From the NCBI RefSeq assembly GCF_006438925.1, contig NZ_RCZA01000003.1, forward strand, positions 348,241 to 412,240: a DNA stretch of 64,000 bases, in the 5' to 3' direction. The position numbers were made by a program, and so were the translations under genes. The stretch comes from Pseudomonas mandelii. Lineage in GTDB: Bacteria > Pseudomonadota > Gammaproteobacteria > Pseudomonadales > Pseudomonadaceae. The notes under the pieces were generated by a model that searched no databases, was not told the origin of the DNA, and saw only the letters and a program-made list of their open reading frames with translations. Position 1 is the stretch's first letter, and each line of letters begins with the position of its first letter. Of the stretch, positions 28,658-38,806 are shown one piece after another.

Positions 28658-29935
28658 TTAGAGAATGTTGGAATAATCCGCTTCGATCCGGTCCAGGCTC
28701 AAGTGATTGAGGAAGTTGGAGAAGCACATCCACGCCGACAGCGCGTTCAGGTCACGGAACTGATCCGGCAAATACTTCGGTGGCACCACCAGCCCTTCAT
28801 CCACCAACTGGCGCAAGGTCCGCATGTCTTCCAGTGTGGTCTTGCCGCAAAACAGCAGCGGTATCTGCTCAAGCTTGCCTTTACGCACGGCCAACTGAAT
28901 GTAGTTGTAAACCATGATAAAGCCCTTGAGGTAGGACAAGTCTTTGGTAAATGGCAGACCTGTCGGCACCGAGCCACGGAAAACCCGACTGGCGTTGCCG
29001 TAGCTTTCTGCCATTTCAAAACCTTGCTCACGGAAGAACTCGAAGATCTGCAGGAAGTCCGCGCCCTCCTCCACCATGTGAATGGCGCGGGTGCGGTTGG
29101 TCAGTTTGCGCAGGCGACTCGGGTACGAGGCGAAGGTGATGATTTCCATCAGGATCGCCAGGCCTTCCTGAGTCACCGTCGACGACGGCGGACCTTTGGA
29201 GAGGAAGGTGCAGATCGGCTGGTTCAGACCATTGAGCGTGGTGCCCACATGCACCAGCCCTTCGTGGACTTCCAGGGCGCGCACGTCACGCTCGTTGAAC
29301 ATCGCATCGGCACGGATCTTGATGTAGTCGGCGCCAGCCGCGGCATCGGCGACGATCCCGTCGGACTCGAATACCCGAATGGTTTCCTCGGCCTCGCCAA
29401 ATACCTTGTTCAAGCGGGTTTGCAGCTGGTGGACGGCTTCCTTGGCGGTGAGGATTTTCGGTTCATCCTTCAGGTCGCCACGGCCATCGATATTGTTCAG
29501 GTAATCCGAGAGCATCAGGCCCAGGTCGGAAAGGGTCGGATCGCCGGCGTGGAACGCGTCGGAAGCGGCACCGTAAAGCTCCTGTGAAATCAGCCCGAAA
29601 TCCTCGGTGCCGCGCGCTTCGAGCATGCGCACCACCATCCGGTATTCCTTGCACATGCGGCGCATGATCTGGCCAACCGGGTTGAACTGTCCGAGCTGAC
29701 GGGTGATGTCGCGTTCGATGTTCTGGAATTCCAGCTTCACCTTGCTGGAGTCGAACGCCAGCGGCCGGTTCAGGTAGTAATCGCGGTCCACCGCCGGCAT
29801 TTCCTTGCCCTTGGCCTTGAGGAAACCCTTGCGGATGCTGTCGTCCCACTTGACTGCATCGAGGACGCGAATCGGCGTCTGCGCCAGCACAATGCGATCG
29901 GACAAAATGCGTATCGACTGCTGGTAATCGTCCAC
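28658..29935 (-). CDS. DUF1704 (QEGLA-motif / MATCAP-like) putative metallopeptidase
   Basis: A 425-residue protein of the family described as flavohemoglobin expression-modulating QEGLA-motif protein, also called DUF1704. Near residue 225 it carries HEGLVH, an HExxxH zinc motif, and about 30 residues on TQEGLAI, the motif that names the family. The eukaryotic members MATCAP1 and MATCAP2 are tyrosine carboxypeptidases that use the same two motifs, so a zinc-dependent peptidase is likely. Its bacterial substrate is unknown and the link to flavohemoglobin expression is only historical. No signal peptide: cytoplasmic. Followed on the same transcript direction after a REP pair by the hydrolase genes. 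Confidence 0.88.
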   Translation of the reverse strand: MDDYQQSIRILSDRIVLAQTPIRVLDAVKWDDSIRKGFLKAKGKEMPAVDRDYYLNRPLAFDSSKVKLEFQNIERDITRQLGQFNPVGQIMRRMCKEYRMVVRMLEARGTEDFGLISQELYGAASDAFHAGDPTLSDLGLMLSDYLNNIDGRGDLKDEPKILTAKEAVHQLQTRLNKVFGEAEETIRVFESDGIVADAAAGADYIKIRADAMFNERDVRALEVHEGLVHVGTTLNGLNQPICTFLSKGPPSSTVTQEGLAILMEIITFASYPSRLRKLTNRTRAIHMVEEGADFLQIFEFFREQGFEMAESYGNASRVFRGSVPTGLPFTKDLSYLKGFIMVYNYIQLAVRKGKLEQIPLLFCGKTTLEDMRTLRQLVDEGLVVPPKYLPDQFRDLNALSAWMCFSNFLNHLSLDRIEADYSNIL

Positions 29936-29972
29936 CCGAAACTCCTGTAGAAAAACCGTTTACGTGCTGGGT

Positions 29973-30527
29973 TTATTTGGCTTTGGCCAGGCGCTGATAG
30001 CGCACAGCCTCGACGAACACATCGGAATTGGCCGGGTCGTCGAGGTAGGCGAAGACCTGGTCCAGATTGTTGTTGATCAACACGCCGTCGCCGTCGTCGG
30101 TCTGGAAGCCTTCGCCGCTGAGGACTTTTTGCCTCAGGGCCTGGTTGATCTGCTCGAGGTCGAGGTTATAGACCACCAGTTCATGCTTGTCGGTGAGTTC
30201 AAAACCCAAGAGCGTGAAATGCCCACCGAATTGCGTCGGCACCTTGGCCGACAGGTACCAGCGACTGCCATGGCGGGTCACCGTGAAGGGATAGGCTTCG
30301 CGCTCCTTGGGTTTAGCCTTGAAGTAGCTGACGGCCTGATAGTGATTGTCGCCCAGGCGTGTCAGTTCCAGATTCAGCGGTTCGCCCCAGGCATTGGTGC
30401 TGGTCCATTTGCCGAGCAACCCTTTAGGCACGGGCTCGCTCGAGGGCAGCGGCTCCTTGAAGGTCACCAGACAGCCGCTGAGCAGCAGGAACGACAAGGC
30501 GATCACAACGACACGCCAGGCTTTCAT
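29973..30527 (-). CDS. Hypothetical lipoprotein, 184 aa
   Basis: A 184-residue predicted lipoprotein with lipobox LLSGC (Cys at residue 19). The mature part is probably a beta-sandwich or lipocalin-like fold (LLGKWTSTNAWGEPLNLEL, then FTLLGFELTDKHELVVYNLD), but I cannot assign a family. It lies 37 bases upstream of the DUF1704 gene on the same strand and may share its transcript. Confidence 0.78.
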   Translation of the reverse strand: MKAWRVVVIALSFLLLSGCLVTFKEPLPSSEPVPKGLLGKWTSTNAWGEPLNLELTRLGDNHYQAVSYFKAKPKEREAYPFTVTRHGSRWYLSAKVPTQFGGHFTLLGFELTDKHELVVYNLDLEQINQALRQKVLSGEGFQTDDGDGVLINNNLDQVFAYLDDPANSDVFVEAVRYQRLAKAK

Positions 30528-30557
30528 TCAACACTCCCTTTGAACACACACGGACCG

Positions 30558-30652
30558 GTAGGAGCTGCCGAAGGCTGCGATCTTTTGATCTTGCTTCGCT
30601 GCGGCATCAAGAAGATCAAGATCAAAAGATCGCAGCCTTCGGCAGCTCCTAC
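30558..30652. repeat. Palindromic intergenic repeat (GATCGCAGCC family)
   Basis: 35-base inverted arms beginning GTAGGAGCTGCCGAAGGC, with a 25-base loop, 5 bases from the TetR stop codon. Possibly serves as its terminator. Confidence 0.92.
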
Positions 30653-30656
30653 AGGG

Positions 30657-31373
30657 TTACACCGACGCCAATACCAGGTGCATATACCGCGTGAGGATGC
30701 CGAGCATTTCGGCTTCGGCGACAGGCTCGGCATCGTTGAGCAGGCCCTGATATTCCATCCGTCCGATAATCGCCGTCAACACTTTGGCATCCTGTTGTGG
30801 CTCGCGGGAACCCAATACCTCGAAAAAATGGCAGGTGCCTTGCAGAAGAATTTGCTGATGCGAGCGCACCAACTCCGCCAGGCGCGGGTTCAACAGGGCC
30901 TCCTGACGGAACGCCTGCTCGGCCATCAAGTGCTCGCGACGGTTGAGCAATTGGCGCTGCACATAATCGGCGGTCAGACGTGCAATATCGTCGGCCAGCT
31001 GTGAACGGGACTCGGGGCTGCCATCGCCATAAGCCACCATCTCGCGCAACAGGCCTTCGTTGTTGGCCCACAGCTTGGCCATGAACGCCGCGCTGCGTTC
31101 CACGTATTGGGCAAAGGTATCGGTGAGCAGGTCATCGATATCCTTGAAATAGTAAGTGGTGGCCGACAGCGGCACACCGGCCTCGGCGGCCACCGCACGG
31201 TGACGCACGGCCCGCACGCCATCGCGCACGACAATGCGCATCGCCGCATCGAGAATGTCCTGTCGACGCTGCTCACTGCCCTGTCGGCTAGCCTTGCGAC
31301 CCTGGTACTGAACACTTTCAGCGACCGCAGTGGCGACGTCCGCTGCACCCTCTTGAGCAATTGCACGGTTCAC
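30657..31373 (-). CDS. TetR-family transcriptional regulator
   Basis: A 238-residue regulator with an unusually long N-terminal tail before the DNA-binding domain, which starts near residue 34 (RRQDILDAAMRIVV) and has its recognition helix in AVAAEAGVPLSATTYYFKD. The C-terminal ligand domain is not assigned. Start at GTG 31373, which has AGAGG upstream; a later start would cut into the tail only. Effector and targets unknown. Confidence 0.82.
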   Translation of the reverse strand: MNRAIAQEGAADVATAVAESVQYQGRKASRQGSEQRRQDILDAAMRIVVRDGVRAVRHRAVAAEAGVPLSATTYYFKDIDDLLTDTFAQYVERSAAFMAKLWANNEGLLREMVAYGDGSPESRSQLADDIARLTADYVQRQLLNRREHLMAEQAFRQEALLNPRLAELVRSHQQILLQGTCHFFEVLGSREPQQDAKVLTAIIGRMEYQGLLNDAEPVAEAEMLGILTRYMHLVLASV

Positions 31374-31435
31374 GACAGGTATTCCTCTCTTACTTCAAAA
31401 GTAACCAATTGATACGTTTGTACCAGACAGGCAAT

Positions 31436-31466
31436 AAAAAGCCGCCTGTTTTAGGCGGCTTTTTTA
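31436..31466 (-). terminator. Terminator after lysS
   Basis: AAAAAGCCGCC, TGTTTTA loop, GGCGGCTTTTTT. Symmetric, so it can work in both directions; on the minus strand it lies 10 bases beyond the lysS stop. Confidence 0.9.
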
Positions 31467-31475
31467 TTGAAACAC

Positions 31476-32978
31476 TTACGCTTGTGGCCGCATGTGCGGG
31501 AACAGGATCACGTCGCGGATCGACGGGGAGTTGGTCAACAGCATCACCAGACGGTCGATGCCGATACCTTCACCGGCGGTTGGCGGCATGCCGTACTCCA
31601 GCGCGCGAACGAAGTCGGCGTCGTAATGCATGGCCTCGTCGTCGCCGGCGTCCTTGTCAGCCACCTGAGCCATGAAGCGCTCGGCCTGGTCTTCCGCATC
31701 GTTCAACTCGGAGTAGGCGTTGGCGATTTCGCGGCCACCGATGAACAGTTCGAAACGGTCGGTGACGTTCGGGTTGTCGTCGTTACGACGGGCCAGCGGC
31801 GACACTTCGAACGGGTATTGAGTGATGAAGTGCGGCTGCTCCAGCTTATGCTCTACCAGCTCTTCGAAAATCATCACCTGCAATTTGCCCAGACCTTCGA
31901 AGCCCAGCACCTTGGCGCCGGCCTTCTTGGCGATGGCGCGGGCCTTTTCGATGTCAGTCAGGTCGTCAGCGGTCAGCTCAGGGTTGTACTTGAGGATCGA
32001 GTCGAACACCGACAGACGCACGAACGGTTCGCCGAAGTGGAACACTTTGTCGCCGTAAGGCACGTCGGTGCTGCCCAGAACCAGCTGCGCCAGCTCGCGG
32101 AACAGCTCTTCGGTCAGGTCCATGTTGTCTTCGTAGTCGGCGTAAGCCTGGTAGAACTCCAACATGGTGAATTCAGGGTTGTGACGAGTCGAAACGCCTT
32201 CGTTACGGAAGTTGCGGTTGATTTCGAAGACTTTCTCGAAGCCGCCAACAACAAGGCGCTTGAGGTACAGCTCAGGCGCGATACGCAGGAACATTTCCAT
32301 GTCCAGCGCATTGTGGTGAGTCTCGAACGGCTTGGCCGCCGCGCCACCCGGAATGGTTTGCAGCATCGGCGTTTCCACTTCCAGGAAGTCACGTTGCATC
32401 AGGAAGCTGCGAATGTGCGCAATCACTTGCGACCGTACGCGGAAGGTCTGGCGCACGTCTTCGTTGACGATCAGGTCAACGTAGCGCTGACGATAGCGCT
32501 GTTCAGTGTCGGTCAGACCGTGGTGTTTGTCCGGCAGCGGACGCAGGGACTTGGTCAGCAGGCGCACTTCAGTCATTTCAACGTACAGGTCACCCTTGCC
32601 GGAACGGGCCAGGGTGCCAACGGCTGCAATGATGTCGCCCATGTCCCAGGTTTTCACCGAGGCCAGGGTTTCTTCGGACAGGGTTTTACGGTTGACGTAA
32701 ACCTGGATGCGACCGGTCATGTCCTGGATCACCATGAACGAGCCACGGTTGAGCATGATGCGACCGGCAACCTTGACCGGGATTGCAGCCTCTGCCAGCT
32801 CTTCCTTGGTCTTGTCCGCGTACTGTTTCTGCAAGTCTTCGCAGTAGTTGTCGCGGCGGAAGTCGTTCGGGAAGGCATTGCCCTTGGCGCGCTCGGCAGC
32901 CAGCTTTTCCTTGCGCAGGGCGATCAGGGAGTTTTCTTCCTGTTGCAGGGCTTGCGGGTCGAGTTCTAGGTCGCTCAT
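31476..32978 (-). CDS. lysS: Lysyl-tRNA synthetase (class II)
   Basis: A 500-residue class II aminoacyl-tRNA synthetase charging tRNA-Lys. The N-terminal OB-fold anticodon domain ([17 protein letters not shown]) is followed by the catalytic core with motif 2 ([14 protein letters not shown]) and motif 3 ([15 protein letters not shown]). Lies 71 bases downstream of prfB; the prfB-lysS order is conserved in gammaproteobacteria and suggests co-transcription. Confidence 0.97.
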   Translation of the reverse strand: MSDLELDPQALQQEENSLIALRKEKLAAERAKGNAFPNDFRRDNYCEDLQKQYADKTKEELAEAAIPVKVAGRIMLNRGSFMVIQDMTGRIQVYVNRKTLSEETLASVKTWDMGDIIAAVGTLARSGKGDLYVEMTEVRLLTKSLRPLPDKHHGLTDTEQRYRQRYVDLIVNEDVRQTFRVRSQVIAHIRSFLMQRDFLEVETPMLQTIPGGAAAKPFETHHNALDMEMFLRIAPELYLKRLVVGGFEKVFEINRNFRNEGVSTRHNPEFTMLEFYQAYADYEDNMDLTEELFRELAQLVLGSTDVPYGDKVFHFGEPFVRLSVFDSILKYNPELTADDLTDIEKARAIAKKAGAKVLGFEGLGKLQVMIFEELVEHKLEQPHFITQYPFEVSPLARRNDDNPNVTDRFELFIGGREIANAYSELNDAEDQAERFMAQVADKDAGDDEAMHYDADFVRALEYGMPPTAGEGIGIDRLVMLLTNSPSIRDVILFPHMRPQA

Positions 32979-33049
32979 GTCTTTAAAGATTCCATCACAG
33001 GTTCGTTGCCCCCGCGGGTAGCAGGGGACTTAAGGTCTTGACTGGCGGT

Positions 33050-34145
33050 TTACAGGCCTTGCTTCAGGCTGGCCACCAGGTATTCGTCGATGTCGCCGTC
33101 GAGCACCTTGTCGCAGTCACTGCGTTCGACGTTAGTACGCAAATCCTTGATTCGCGACTGATCGAGCACGTAAGAGCGAATCTGGTGACCCCAGCCGATG
33201 TCCGACTTGGTGTCTTCCAGGGCCTGGGAGGCGGCGTTGCGTTTCTGCACTTCCTGCTCGTACAAGCGCGCCCGCAACATTTTCATCGCGGTGTCTTTGT
33301 TCGCGTGCTGGGAGCGTTCGTTCTGGCAACTGACCACGGTGTTGGTCGGTACGTGCGTAATACGGACGGCCGAGTCGGTGGTGTTTACGTGCTGACCACC
33401 GGCACCGGAGGAGCGGTAGGTATCAATGCGCAGGTCCGACGGGTTGATGTCGATTTCGATGTTGTCATCGATTTCCGGCGACACGAACACGGCCGAGAAC
33501 GAGGTGTGGCGACGGTTACCGGAGTCGTACGGGCTCTTGCGCACCAGACGGTGCACGCCAATTTCGGTACGCAACCAGCCAAAGGCGTATTCGCCCTTGA
33601 TATGGATCGTGGCGCCTTTGATACCGGCGACTTCACCGGCCGACAGTTCCATGATGGTCGCGTCGAAACCGCGTTTGTCGGCCCAGCGCAGGTACATGCG
33701 CAGCAGGATGTTGGCCCAGTCCTGAGCCTCGGTGCCGCCAGAGCCGGCCTGGATGTCCAGGTAGGCGTTGTTGGCGTCCATCTCACCGCTGAACATGCGA
33801 CGGAATTCGAGTTTTTCCAGGGACTCGCGCAGACGCTCGACTTCAGCAGCGACGTCATCGACGGCGGCCTGGTCTTCTTCTTCGGCGGACATCAGCAGCA
33901 GGTCTTTGGCGTCGGCCAGGCCTGTGTGCATTTCGTCGAGGGTTTCGACGATCTGAGCCAGCAGGGACCGCTCGCGGCCCAGCTCCTGAGCGTACGTCGG
34001 GTTGTTCCAGACATTCGGATCTTCAAGCTCGCGATTGACTTCAGTCAGACGCTCATGCTTTTGATCGTAGTCAAAGATACCCCCGAATAGTTTCGGAGCG
34101 CTCGGACAGGTCCTTGATACTGTTAAGGATCGGGTTGATTTCCAT
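33050..34145 (-). CDS. prfB: Peptide chain release factor 2, with programmed +1 frameshift
   Basis: RF2 recognises UAA and UGA. The coding sequence is in two frames. The first runs from ATG 34145 for 24 sense codons to an in-frame TGA (34073-34071). The second starts with the +1 shift at CTT-TGA-C and continues to 33050, giving 364 residues in all, the normal length. The GGQ motif (GAGGQHVN) that triggers peptide release and the tripeptide SPF-type codon-recognition region are in the second part. Because RF2 reads UGA, low RF2 favours the shift: autoregulation. Annotators who miss the shift would start the gene at 33931. Confidence 0.97.
34070..34083 (-). promoter_or_regulatory. prfB +1 frameshift signal
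   Basis: On the minus strand CGGGGGTATCTTTGAC: a Shine-Dalgarno-like GGGGG sits three bases before the slippery CTT, followed by the poor TGA-C stop context. This is the classical arrangement. Confidence 0.97.
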
Positions 34146-34272
34146 GGCGGGCAGCACTCGTTGGCGAACTTTTGAAAGCCGGCGAGTATAACGTAATCAG
34201 GCTGTCACGGCAGCCCGCCTGGCGGCTTTAGGGGCGAATGGATTGAGGTTATTTGCCTGGCTTGAGATCGCT

Positions 34273-34448
34273 CCCCTCACCCTAACCCTCTCCCCAGAGG
34301 GTAGAGGGGACTGACCGAGGCGTTCTTCGAGCTACATCGACCTGAATTACCGAGCTGAACTCAGGACCTCGAAAACCATGGAGATCGGCTCCCTTTCCCC
34401 CTCTCCCCCGAGGGGAGAGGGATGGGCGGGCGGCGATCCGATGAGGGG
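34273..34448. repeat. CCCTCTCCCC intergenic repeat, inverted halves
   Basis: CCCCTCACCCTAACCCTCTC at the left is roughly complementary to GGGGAGAGGG...ATGAGGGG at the right, with further small hairpins (CCTCTCCCCAGAGGG; CTCTCCCCCGAGGGGAGAG) inside. It fills most of the 315-base gap between wspR and prfB; no gene seen there. A relative lies at 47891-48034. Confidence 0.75.
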
Positions 34449-34460
34449 TCGATTTAAATT

Positions 34461-35462
34461 TCACTCAATCCCCACCTGATTACGCCCATTGTTCTTCGCC
34501 AGATACAGCCCCTTATCCGCCGCCGAGATCAATTGACGGCAATCGCCGCCCGGTTGCGGGGTCATGGTCGACAGGCCGATGCTGATGGTCAGGCTCGAAC
34601 CTTCGACCGGGAAAACATGCGGAATCTTTAGCGAAGCTACGGTCTGGCGCAGTTTTTCCGCCACCAGCCGGGCACCGCCCAGCGACGTATTGGGTAGCAC
34701 CAGAACGAACTCTTCGCCGCCGTAACGGGCCGGCAGGTCCGAAGGTCGCGCACTGGCATCACGAATCGCCGTAGCCACTTTGCGCAAGGCTTCATCGCCT
34801 TCAAGGTGGCCGAAGCTGTCGTTGTAAGACTTGAAGTAATCCACATCGATCATCAGCAACGACAATTGACTCTGGTCACGCAGCGAACGGCGCCACTCCA
34901 GCTCCAGGTATTCGTCGAAATGCCGGCGGTTCGACAGCCCGGTCAGGCCGTCTGAGTTCATCAAGCGTTGCAGCACCAGGTTGGTGTCGAGCAACTGCTG
35001 CTGGCTGACCCGCAACGCGCGATACGCTGCGTCACGCTGCAGCAACGTCATGTAGGAGCGCGAGTGATAGCGAATGCGCGCCACCAGTTCGATGTTGTCC
35101 GGCAACTTGACCAGGTAATCATTGGCCCCGGCTGCAAACGCCGCGCTTTTGATCAGCGGGTCTTCCTTGGTCGACAGGACAATGATCGGGATGTCCTTGG
35201 TCGCCGGATGATTGCGGTACTCGCGCACCAGGCTCAAGCCGTCAAGACCGGGCATCACCAGATCCTGGAGGATCACCGTCGGCTTGATGCGGATCGCCTG
35301 GGCGATGGCCTGGTGCGGGTCGGAGCAGAAGTGGAAGTCGATGTTATCTTCGTTCGACAACCCGCGGCGCACCGCCTCGCCGATCATTGCCTGATCGTCC
35401 ACCAACAACACCATGGCGGCGTTTTCGTCGGTTTTGAAGTCGTCGAGCTGTAATTCATTCAT
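34461..35462 (-). CDS. wspR: Diguanylate cyclase response regulator WspR
   Basis: A 333-residue output protein of the Wsp system that makes cyclic di-GMP when phosphorylated. Receiver domain at residues 15-135 with phospho-acceptor Asp67 (QDLVMPG); GGDEF domain at about 170-330 with the active-site GGEEF at 248-252. The inhibitory site RPSD (239-242) is present, so product feedback is expected. WspE is the expected kinase. It is the last gene of the operon, 48 bases after wspF, a wider gap than between the other wsp genes. Confidence 0.96.
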   Translation of the reverse strand: MNELQLDDFKTDENAAMVLLVDDQAMIGEAVRRGLSNEDNIDFHFCSDPHQAIAQAIRIKPTVILQDLVMPGLDGLSLVREYRNHPATKDIPIIVLSTKEDPLIKSAAFAAGANDYLVKLPDNIELVARIRYHSRSYMTLLQRDAAYRALRVSQQQLLDTNLVLQRLMNSDGLTGLSNRRHFDEYLELEWRRSLRDQSQLSLLMIDVDYFKSYNDSFGHLEGDEALRKVATAIRDASARPSDLPARYGGEEFVLVLPNTSLGGARLVAEKLRQTVASLKIPHVFPVEGSSLTISIGLSTMTPQPGGDCRQLISAADKGLYLAKNNGRNQVGIE

Positions 35463-35510
35463 GAGCAGTCACCTGAGTACTACTTGGTCCAGGATTGCTG
35501 TGAAAATTCT

Positions 35511-36521
35511 TCATTTGGGGAATATCTCCAGCAATCGTGGCGCTATCTTGTCCAGTGGGCGGATTTCCATCGCCGCATCGATGGCCGCTGCCGCCTTCGG
35601 CATTCCATACACTGCACTGCTGTGCTGATCCTGAGCGATGGTCAGGTAGCCCTGTTGGCGCATGAGTTTAAGCCCCTGTGCGCCATCGCGTCCCATGCCG
35701 GTGAGCAAAACACCCACGGCATCGCCATTCCAGTAATTGGCCACGCTCTCGAAGAACACATCGATCGAGGGCCGGTAGATCTCGTTGACCGGTTCGGCGG
35801 TGTAGGCCAGCGTGCCGTTTTTCAACAAGCGAATATGGTGGTTGGTGCCCGCCAGCAGCACCGCGCCGGCCTGCGGAGGCTCGCCCTCCTGGGCCAGGCG
35901 CACATTCAGTCCGCTGGCGCTGCTGAGCCATTCGGCCATACCGGCAGCGAACACCTGGTCAACATGCTGCACCAGCACGATGGCGGCCGAAAAATCTCGC
36001 GGCAACCCCTTGAGCAATACTTCCAGCGCGGCCGGCCCACCTGCCGATGAGCCAATGGCGATCAGGTGCTGGCGCGAAGCCGAACTGCGCAGCGGGCTCG
36101 GGGCGGCTCGCTCCCGATTGCCCCGGTCACCGATCAGCCAACCGATGTTTATGATCTTGCGCAGTAACGGGGCCGCTGCCTCTTGAGCATTGCCGGCACC
36201 GATGGCCGGCGTATCGACCACATCCAGTGCGCCGTGGCCCATGGCCTCAAACACCCGATGCACGTTCTGCTCGCGGTCGACCGTAACGATGACAATTGCG
36301 CACGGAGTATCCGCCATGATCCGCCGGGTCGCCTCCACGCCATCCATCACGGGCATGATCAGGTCCATCAGAATCAGATCCGGCGTATTTTCAGCGCAAC
36401 GCTGCACCGCCTCGGCCCCATTACTGGCAACCCAGACCACCTCGTGCGCCGGGTCGAATGCCAAGGCGCGGCGCAAGGCCTCCACCGCCATGGGCATGTC
36501 GTTGACGATCGCTATTTTCAT
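35511..36521 (-). CDS. wspF: Chemoreceptor methylesterase WspF (CheB-like)
   Basis: A 336-residue CheB homologue that removes methyl groups from WspA and so dampens signalling. The receiver domain (residues 1-120) has Asp53 in LMDLIMPVMDG. The methylesterase domain has Ser in GSSAGGPAALE, His in LVQHVDQVF and Asp in LTGMGRDGAQGL. Loss of wspF gives wrinkly colonies in P. aeruginosa and P. fluorescens through constant WspR activity; the gene here looks intact. Overlaps wspE by four bases. Confidence 0.96.
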   Translation of the reverse strand: MKIAIVNDMPMAVEALRRALAFDPAHEVVWVASNGAEAVQRCAENTPDLILMDLIMPVMDGVEATRRIMADTPCAIVIVTVDREQNVHRVFEAMGHGALDVVDTPAIGAGNAQEAAAPLLRKIINIGWLIGDRGNRERAAPSPLRSSASRQHLIAIGSSAGGPAALEVLLKGLPRDFSAAIVLVQHVDQVFAAGMAEWLSSASGLNVRLAQEGEPPQAGAVLLAGTNHHIRLLKNGTLAYTAEPVNEIYRPSIDVFFESVANYWNGDAVGVLLTGMGRDGAQGLKLMRQQGYLTIAQDQHSSAVYGMPKAAAAIDAAMEIRPLDKIAPRLLEIFPK

Positions 36522-38806
36522 GCTCGCGCTCCTCCAATGAGCTCAACCACCGCGTCAAGCAGGGCGTCGTCATGAAAACTGGCTTTGGCTAGATAATAGT
36601 CGGCTCCAGCGTCCAGTCCACGGCGACGGTCCTCTTCACGATCCTTGTAAGACACCACCATAACCGGAAGGGATTGCAGGCGATTGTCCCGACGCAATAA
36701 AGTCACCAGTTCGATGCCATCCATGCGTGGCATATCGATGTCGGTGATCAGCAGATCGAAATCCTCCGATCGCAAGGCGTTCCAGCCATCCATTCCGTCC
36801 ACCGCCACCGCCACGTCGTAGCCTCGATTGAGTAGCAACTTACGTTGCAGCTCACGCACGGTCAGCGAATCGTCGACCACCAGAATCCGTTTTCGAGCCG
36901 CTTCAACCGCCTGGCTGCCTTGACGGGCAATGCGCTCAAGACGCCCGGTATTGAGCAGTTTGTCCACCGAACGCAGCATGTCTTCGACGTCGACGATCAG
37001 CACCACCGAACCGTCGTCGAGCAAGGCCCCGGCGGAAATGTCCTGCACCTTGCCCAGACGCTCGTCCAGAGGCAAAACGACCAACGTCCGCTCGCCGATA
37101 AAACGCTCCACCGCCACGCCGTAAATCGCCTCGCGCTCGCGAATCACCACCACTTTGAGGGTTTGCTGACTGTTCTGGCTCGCCGGACGCTGCAACAGCT
37201 GACTGGCCGCGACCAGCCCGACATGCCGACCTTCGTGCCAGAAATGCTGACGGCCTTCGACCTGGACAATGTCCGCCGGCTCCAGATCGCACATTCGTTC
37301 GATGTGGGCCAGCGGGAAGGCATACGCCTCGTCACCCACTTCCACCACCAGACTGCGCACCACCGACAGGGTCAGCGGCACTTCGAGATGGAAGCGACTG
37401 CCCTCGCCCGCCGTCTGCTCCAGCACGACAGCGCCGCGCACCTGGCGGACCATGTGCTGGACCGCATCCAGTCCGACGCCGCGCCCGGAGACTTCGGTGA
37501 CCGTGTCGCGCAGGCTGAAACCCGGTAGAAACAGGAAGGTCAGCAGCTCTTCTTCGCTCAACTGCGCGGCGGTTTCGGCCGGGGACAATTGGCGTTCGAT
37601 GATGCTACGGCGGACCTTTTCCAGATCGACGCCATTGCCGTCATCGCTCAGTTCCAGCACCAACAGACCGGCCTGATGGGAAGCGCGCAAACGGATCAGG
37701 CCTTCCGCGGGTTTACCCGCTAATAGCCGTTGCTCCGGGGATTCGATGCCGTGATCCACGGCATTGCGCAGCAGGTGAGTCAGCGGTGCTTCAAGTTTCT
37801 CCAACACGTCGCGGTCGACCTGGGTTTTTTCGCCCTCGATCTCCAGTCGCACCTGCTTGCCGAGGCTGCGACCGAGGTCGCGGACCATGCGCTCTTGCCC
37901 GGCCAACACATCGGCAAACGGCCGCATGCGGCAGGCCAGCGCGGTGTCGTACAACACTTGCGCCCGTTGACTGGCCTGCCAGGCGAACTCATCCAGTTCG
38001 GCGTTCTTTTCCACCAGCAATTGCTGAGACTCAGCCAGTAGCCGACGCGCGTCATCGAGGGCTTCTTGTGCTTCCAGACTCAAGGCATGTTCCTTGAGGT
38101 GGACGTTGAGGTTTTCCAGGGCCCGCAGGCCTTTGTTCTGCATACGCTTGAGGCGTTGCATGGTGGCCAGGTGCGGTTTTAGCCGCAGGGTTTCCACCAG
38201 GGATTTGCTCGACAGGTCAAGCAGGCTGTTCAGGCGTTCGGCCGTGACTCGCAGTACCCGCTCGCCGTTTTCGGTGGTGCGTTTAGCCTTGCGCGGCGGC
38301 TCTGCGGGTTGCAGTTCGGCGACCGGGATTAGCACCTCGACCTTGGGCGTCGGTGGTTCGAGCTGAAGTTCCGCCATCACTGAGGCGACAGGCGCAGTGA
38401 CCGGCGCGGGCGCCGCCATCGGATCAAGCAACCGCGCCATCAACACCCCATAGGCCTCGATTTCCACCCGTTCAGGGTTGTTGTCCGGTGTCGCAATGCG
38501 CATCAGCAAATCGGTGCCTTGCAACAAGGCATCGATGTGCTCGGGCCGCAGGTACAGGCGCCCTTCCTGGGCACTGACCAGGCAATCTTCCATCACATGC
38601 GCGACGCTGACCCCGGCATCGACGCCGACAATCCGCGCCGCGCCCTTGAGCGAGTGCGCCGCGCGCATGCACGATTCGAGGTGATCGGCCTGGGTCGGGT
38701 CGCGCTCCAGCGCCAAAAGACCTGCGCTCAGCACCAGCGTCTGGGCCTCGGCTTCCAGACTGAACAGTTCCAGCAAAGAGGCGTCACGCATTTGCTCGGG
38801 GGTCAT
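36518..38806 (-). CDS. wspE: Hybrid histidine kinase WspE (CheA-like with receiver)
   Basis: A 762-residue CheA-type kinase. The Hpt domain has phospho-acceptor His51 in AAHSLKGAAR. Then come the dimerisation region, the ATP-binding domain (LLRNAVDHGIE; GRGVGLDAV), a CheW-like domain, and a C-terminal receiver (LVVDDSLTVRE; LLITDIDMPRMDG). It passes phosphate to WspR and WspF. It overlaps both neighbours by four bases. Confidence 0.96.
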   Translation of the reverse strand: MTPEQMRDASLLELFSLEAEAQTLVLSAGLLALERDPTQADHLESCMRAAHSLKGAARIVGVDAGVSVAHVMEDCLVSAQEGRLYLRPEHIDALLQGTDLLMRIATPDNNPERVEIEAYGVLMARLLDPMAAPAPVTAPVASVMAELQLEPPTPKVEVLIPVAELQPAEPPRKAKRTTENGERVLRVTAERLNSLLDLSSKSLVETLRLKPHLATMQRLKRMQNKGLRALENLNVHLKEHALSLEAQEALDDARRLLAESQQLLVEKNAELDEFAWQASQRAQVLYDTALACRMRPFADVLAGQERMVRDLGRSLGKQVRLEIEGEKTQVDRDVLEKLEAPLTHLLRNAVDHGIESPEQRLLAGKPAEGLIRLRASHQAGLLVLELSDDGNGVDLEKVRRSIIERQLSPAETAAQLSEEELLTFLFLPGFSLRDTVTEVSGRGVGLDAVQHMVRQVRGAVVLEQTAGEGSRFHLEVPLTLSVVRSLVVEVGDEAYAFPLAHIERMCDLEPADIVQVEGRQHFWHEGRHVGLVAASQLLQRPASQNSQQTLKVVVIREREAIYGVAVERFIGERTLVVLPLDERLGKVQDISAGALLDDGSVVLIVDVEDMLRSVDKLLNTGRLERIARQGSQAVEAARKRILVVDDSLTVRELQRKLLLNRGYDVAVAVDGMDGWNALRSEDFDLLITDIDMPRMDGIELVTLLRRDNRLQSLPVMVVSYKDREEDRRRGLDAGADYYLAKASFHDDALLDAVVELIGGARA

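Noticed and set aside
31467..32969. 500-aa plus-strand ORF opposite lysS
   Set aside because: Mirror image of the lysS reading frame in codon-phase; sense protein has full class II synthetase motifs.
33050..33931. prfB annotated as a 293-aa gene starting at 33931
   Set aside because: It misses the first 71 residues, which are encoded through the +1 frameshift at 34071-34076.
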